From Lytechinus variegatus (Eukaryota > Echinodermata > Echinoidea > Temnopleuroida > Toxopneustidae), in NCBI RefSeq assembly GCF_018143015.1, contig NC_054740.1, positions 74,235,856-74,299,855 on the forward strand: a DNA stretch of 64,000 bases, read 5' to 3'. The notes beneath the pieces were generated by a model. The model did no database searches, was not told the DNA's origin, and saw nothing but the letters and a program-made list of their open reading frames with translations. A program made the translations under genes and the position numbers. Below are positions 62,688-64,000 of the stretch, piece by piece. Each line of letters begins with the position of its first letter. The stretch's first letter is position 1.

Positions 62688-64000
62688 GTAAGATTGAGTA
62701 AGAATATTTGAGTCTATCAAAAAATAGAGCATTTTATTATTGAAATTTGAGGGATGTTCCCCCATTTGTATTATTTTTAGGAAATATCTCCTAGAAATGA
62801 CTGCTCCTGACAAGGCCTGCCTATGTAATTGGTAGATACAGAGTATGATGCATTATCAACCTAGTTTTCAAGATCTGGTTGCAAAGTAAGGACTGGCTGC
62901 CTAAAAGTTATATTTGTGAGATCATTAAATATGTTCTCATGTACTGAAGCCAATAATAAACAAATATACAATGACACTCAAGGATCTGGCTAAAACTATT
63001 CGCATCGAAGGAACATCACATAGTACTATGTGATGTTCCTGAGTGCGAATAGTTAAGCCTGTTCCGAGAATGGGTCATTGTATATTTGTTTTATATCACT
63101 TCCACTCATACCATTTTACAGCGTACTGATTTTTATTAAGTCGATATAGAACAATCGTTGAGAAGTTGAGAAAATAATAAGTCTTGCCGTATGTATCGTC
63201 TGGTCAGCGAGAAAATGGTATTAAGTGTGATTTTCTTTGAATTTTAGTAGGTAATAAATGAATGCAAGAGGTTAAGGGACATTGTATACCCTATGATAGG
63301 GCCCTTCCTTACATCGCAATCAACACATCACACACTAAACAGTAGTTTTACATGTCTACATTGATATGCTGTATGAGTTTTCATCACCAGTCATGGTGGA
63401 TGTTTGTTAAAACTGTTCATATTGTTCTGATCACCTTTATGCACAACTGGAACATGTTCAAAGGTGCGAAGTTAGGTATGGATGTGTTATTTATCACAAG
63501 AAAGGGCAACTAGTCATGCATAAAGTCATATGTATTACTTCCAAACGATTTTGTGAAACATCCAAAACATCATAAGTTAAATATTCAGCTCCAGGACGAA
63601 GAAAAGCTTGAAAGACTAATAATTTTGCCATTTTTTTTAGCTGGATATAATAGATAATAGCTTCCCTTATACCAGCTGGATATGAGAAACTTTTAATTCT
63701 GTATAAATGTTTAGGTTTTTTTTTCTTTGGCTGCTTGTAAATGCTCTCTACTTACCAGATGAACGCAAAATATTCTCATTTAAAATCAAAATTCAAACTG
63801 GCTGTTCAGAGATTATTGAGCACTGATGCATTTATGACCAGCTGTAGAGGTGCAGGGTATACAACCACCAACTTTGATATCATGACATGACAATCCAATA
63901 ATAGTGATTTGTCACACAATGCTGTAATATACTCACAATTGACCTGGAGGGGAAATGAAAATTTGAAAGAAATGGCTTGAGCTGAGTGTGAGGCAGATAT
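62688..64000. other. PYCR intron 3 (runs off the window)
   Basis: No further PYCR exon was recognised before the window end. It holds the palindrome at 62959-63090 and otherwise unremarkable AT-rich sequence. Confidence 0.45.
62959..63090. mobile_element. Small palindromic MITE in PYCR intron 3
   Basis: aacaaatatacaatgac at the left pairs with gtcattgtatatttgtt at the right. The centre ggaacatcacatagt/actatgtgatgttcc is perfectly palindromic, flanked by aactattcgca/tgcgaatagtt. About 130 bp and non-coding. Confidence 0.7.

Overview
This window looks like a gene-poor, repeat-rich stretch of an echinoderm nuclear genome, most likely a sea urchin. The evidence is introns with GT-AG borders, tRNA-derived SINEs whose 3' part resembles the Deu domain, many foldback elements with repeat-array arms (an architecture described for sea urchin TU elements), and recurrent taggcctac words. 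The species call is inference. No transposase, reverse transcriptase, integrase or capsid-like reading frame was recognised, so all mobile elements here look non-autonomous.

Only three host genes are supported. An intronless class A (rhodopsin-like) GPCR with a long N-terminal ectodomain lies at 34999-36306 (+). A complete three-exon BTB/T1 gene of the KCTD6/11/21 type lies at 38991-43491 (-) and encodes 254 residues. The first three coding exons of a pyrroline-5-carboxylate reductase (PYCR) gene lie at 47068-47143, 60677-60741 and 62508-62687 (+). This last gene runs off the right edge and has a 13.5 kb first intron packed with nested foldback elements. The three genes show no functional link to one another.

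Region by region. 1-2432 is repeat-derived or featureless DNA with one small TIR element at 602-998. 2439-16755 is a single 14.3 kb composite foldback flanked by a 6-bp direct repeat. It holds three giant hairpin units, each made of two opposing arrays of about 65-80 bp repeats around a 0.2 kb loop; units 2 and 3 are a near-identical 4498-bp head-to-tail pair, and unit 1 carries its core in the opposite orientation. 17130-18655 is a second foldback family built of CCAGTT/AACTGG palindromes, with a relative at 44285-45273. 21703-23885 is a third foldback family nested in another element. 33040-34770 is a fourth, with a 9-bp target duplication, ending about 230 bp upstream of the GPCR. 47600-56835 is a fifth, 9.2 kb long, inserted with a 9-bp target duplication into one copy of a two-copy tandem repeat in PYCR intron 1, and it holds a further palindromic element (50152-53217) in its loop.

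Between these lie short TIR elements, SINEs, microsatellites and many elements with homopolymer C/G tracts. The dominant theme is the coexistence of at least six unrelated foldback families in 64 kb, palindromic at several scales. Coordinates of repeat edges were read by eye and may be off by a few bases. Identity statements are by inspection, not by alignment software.
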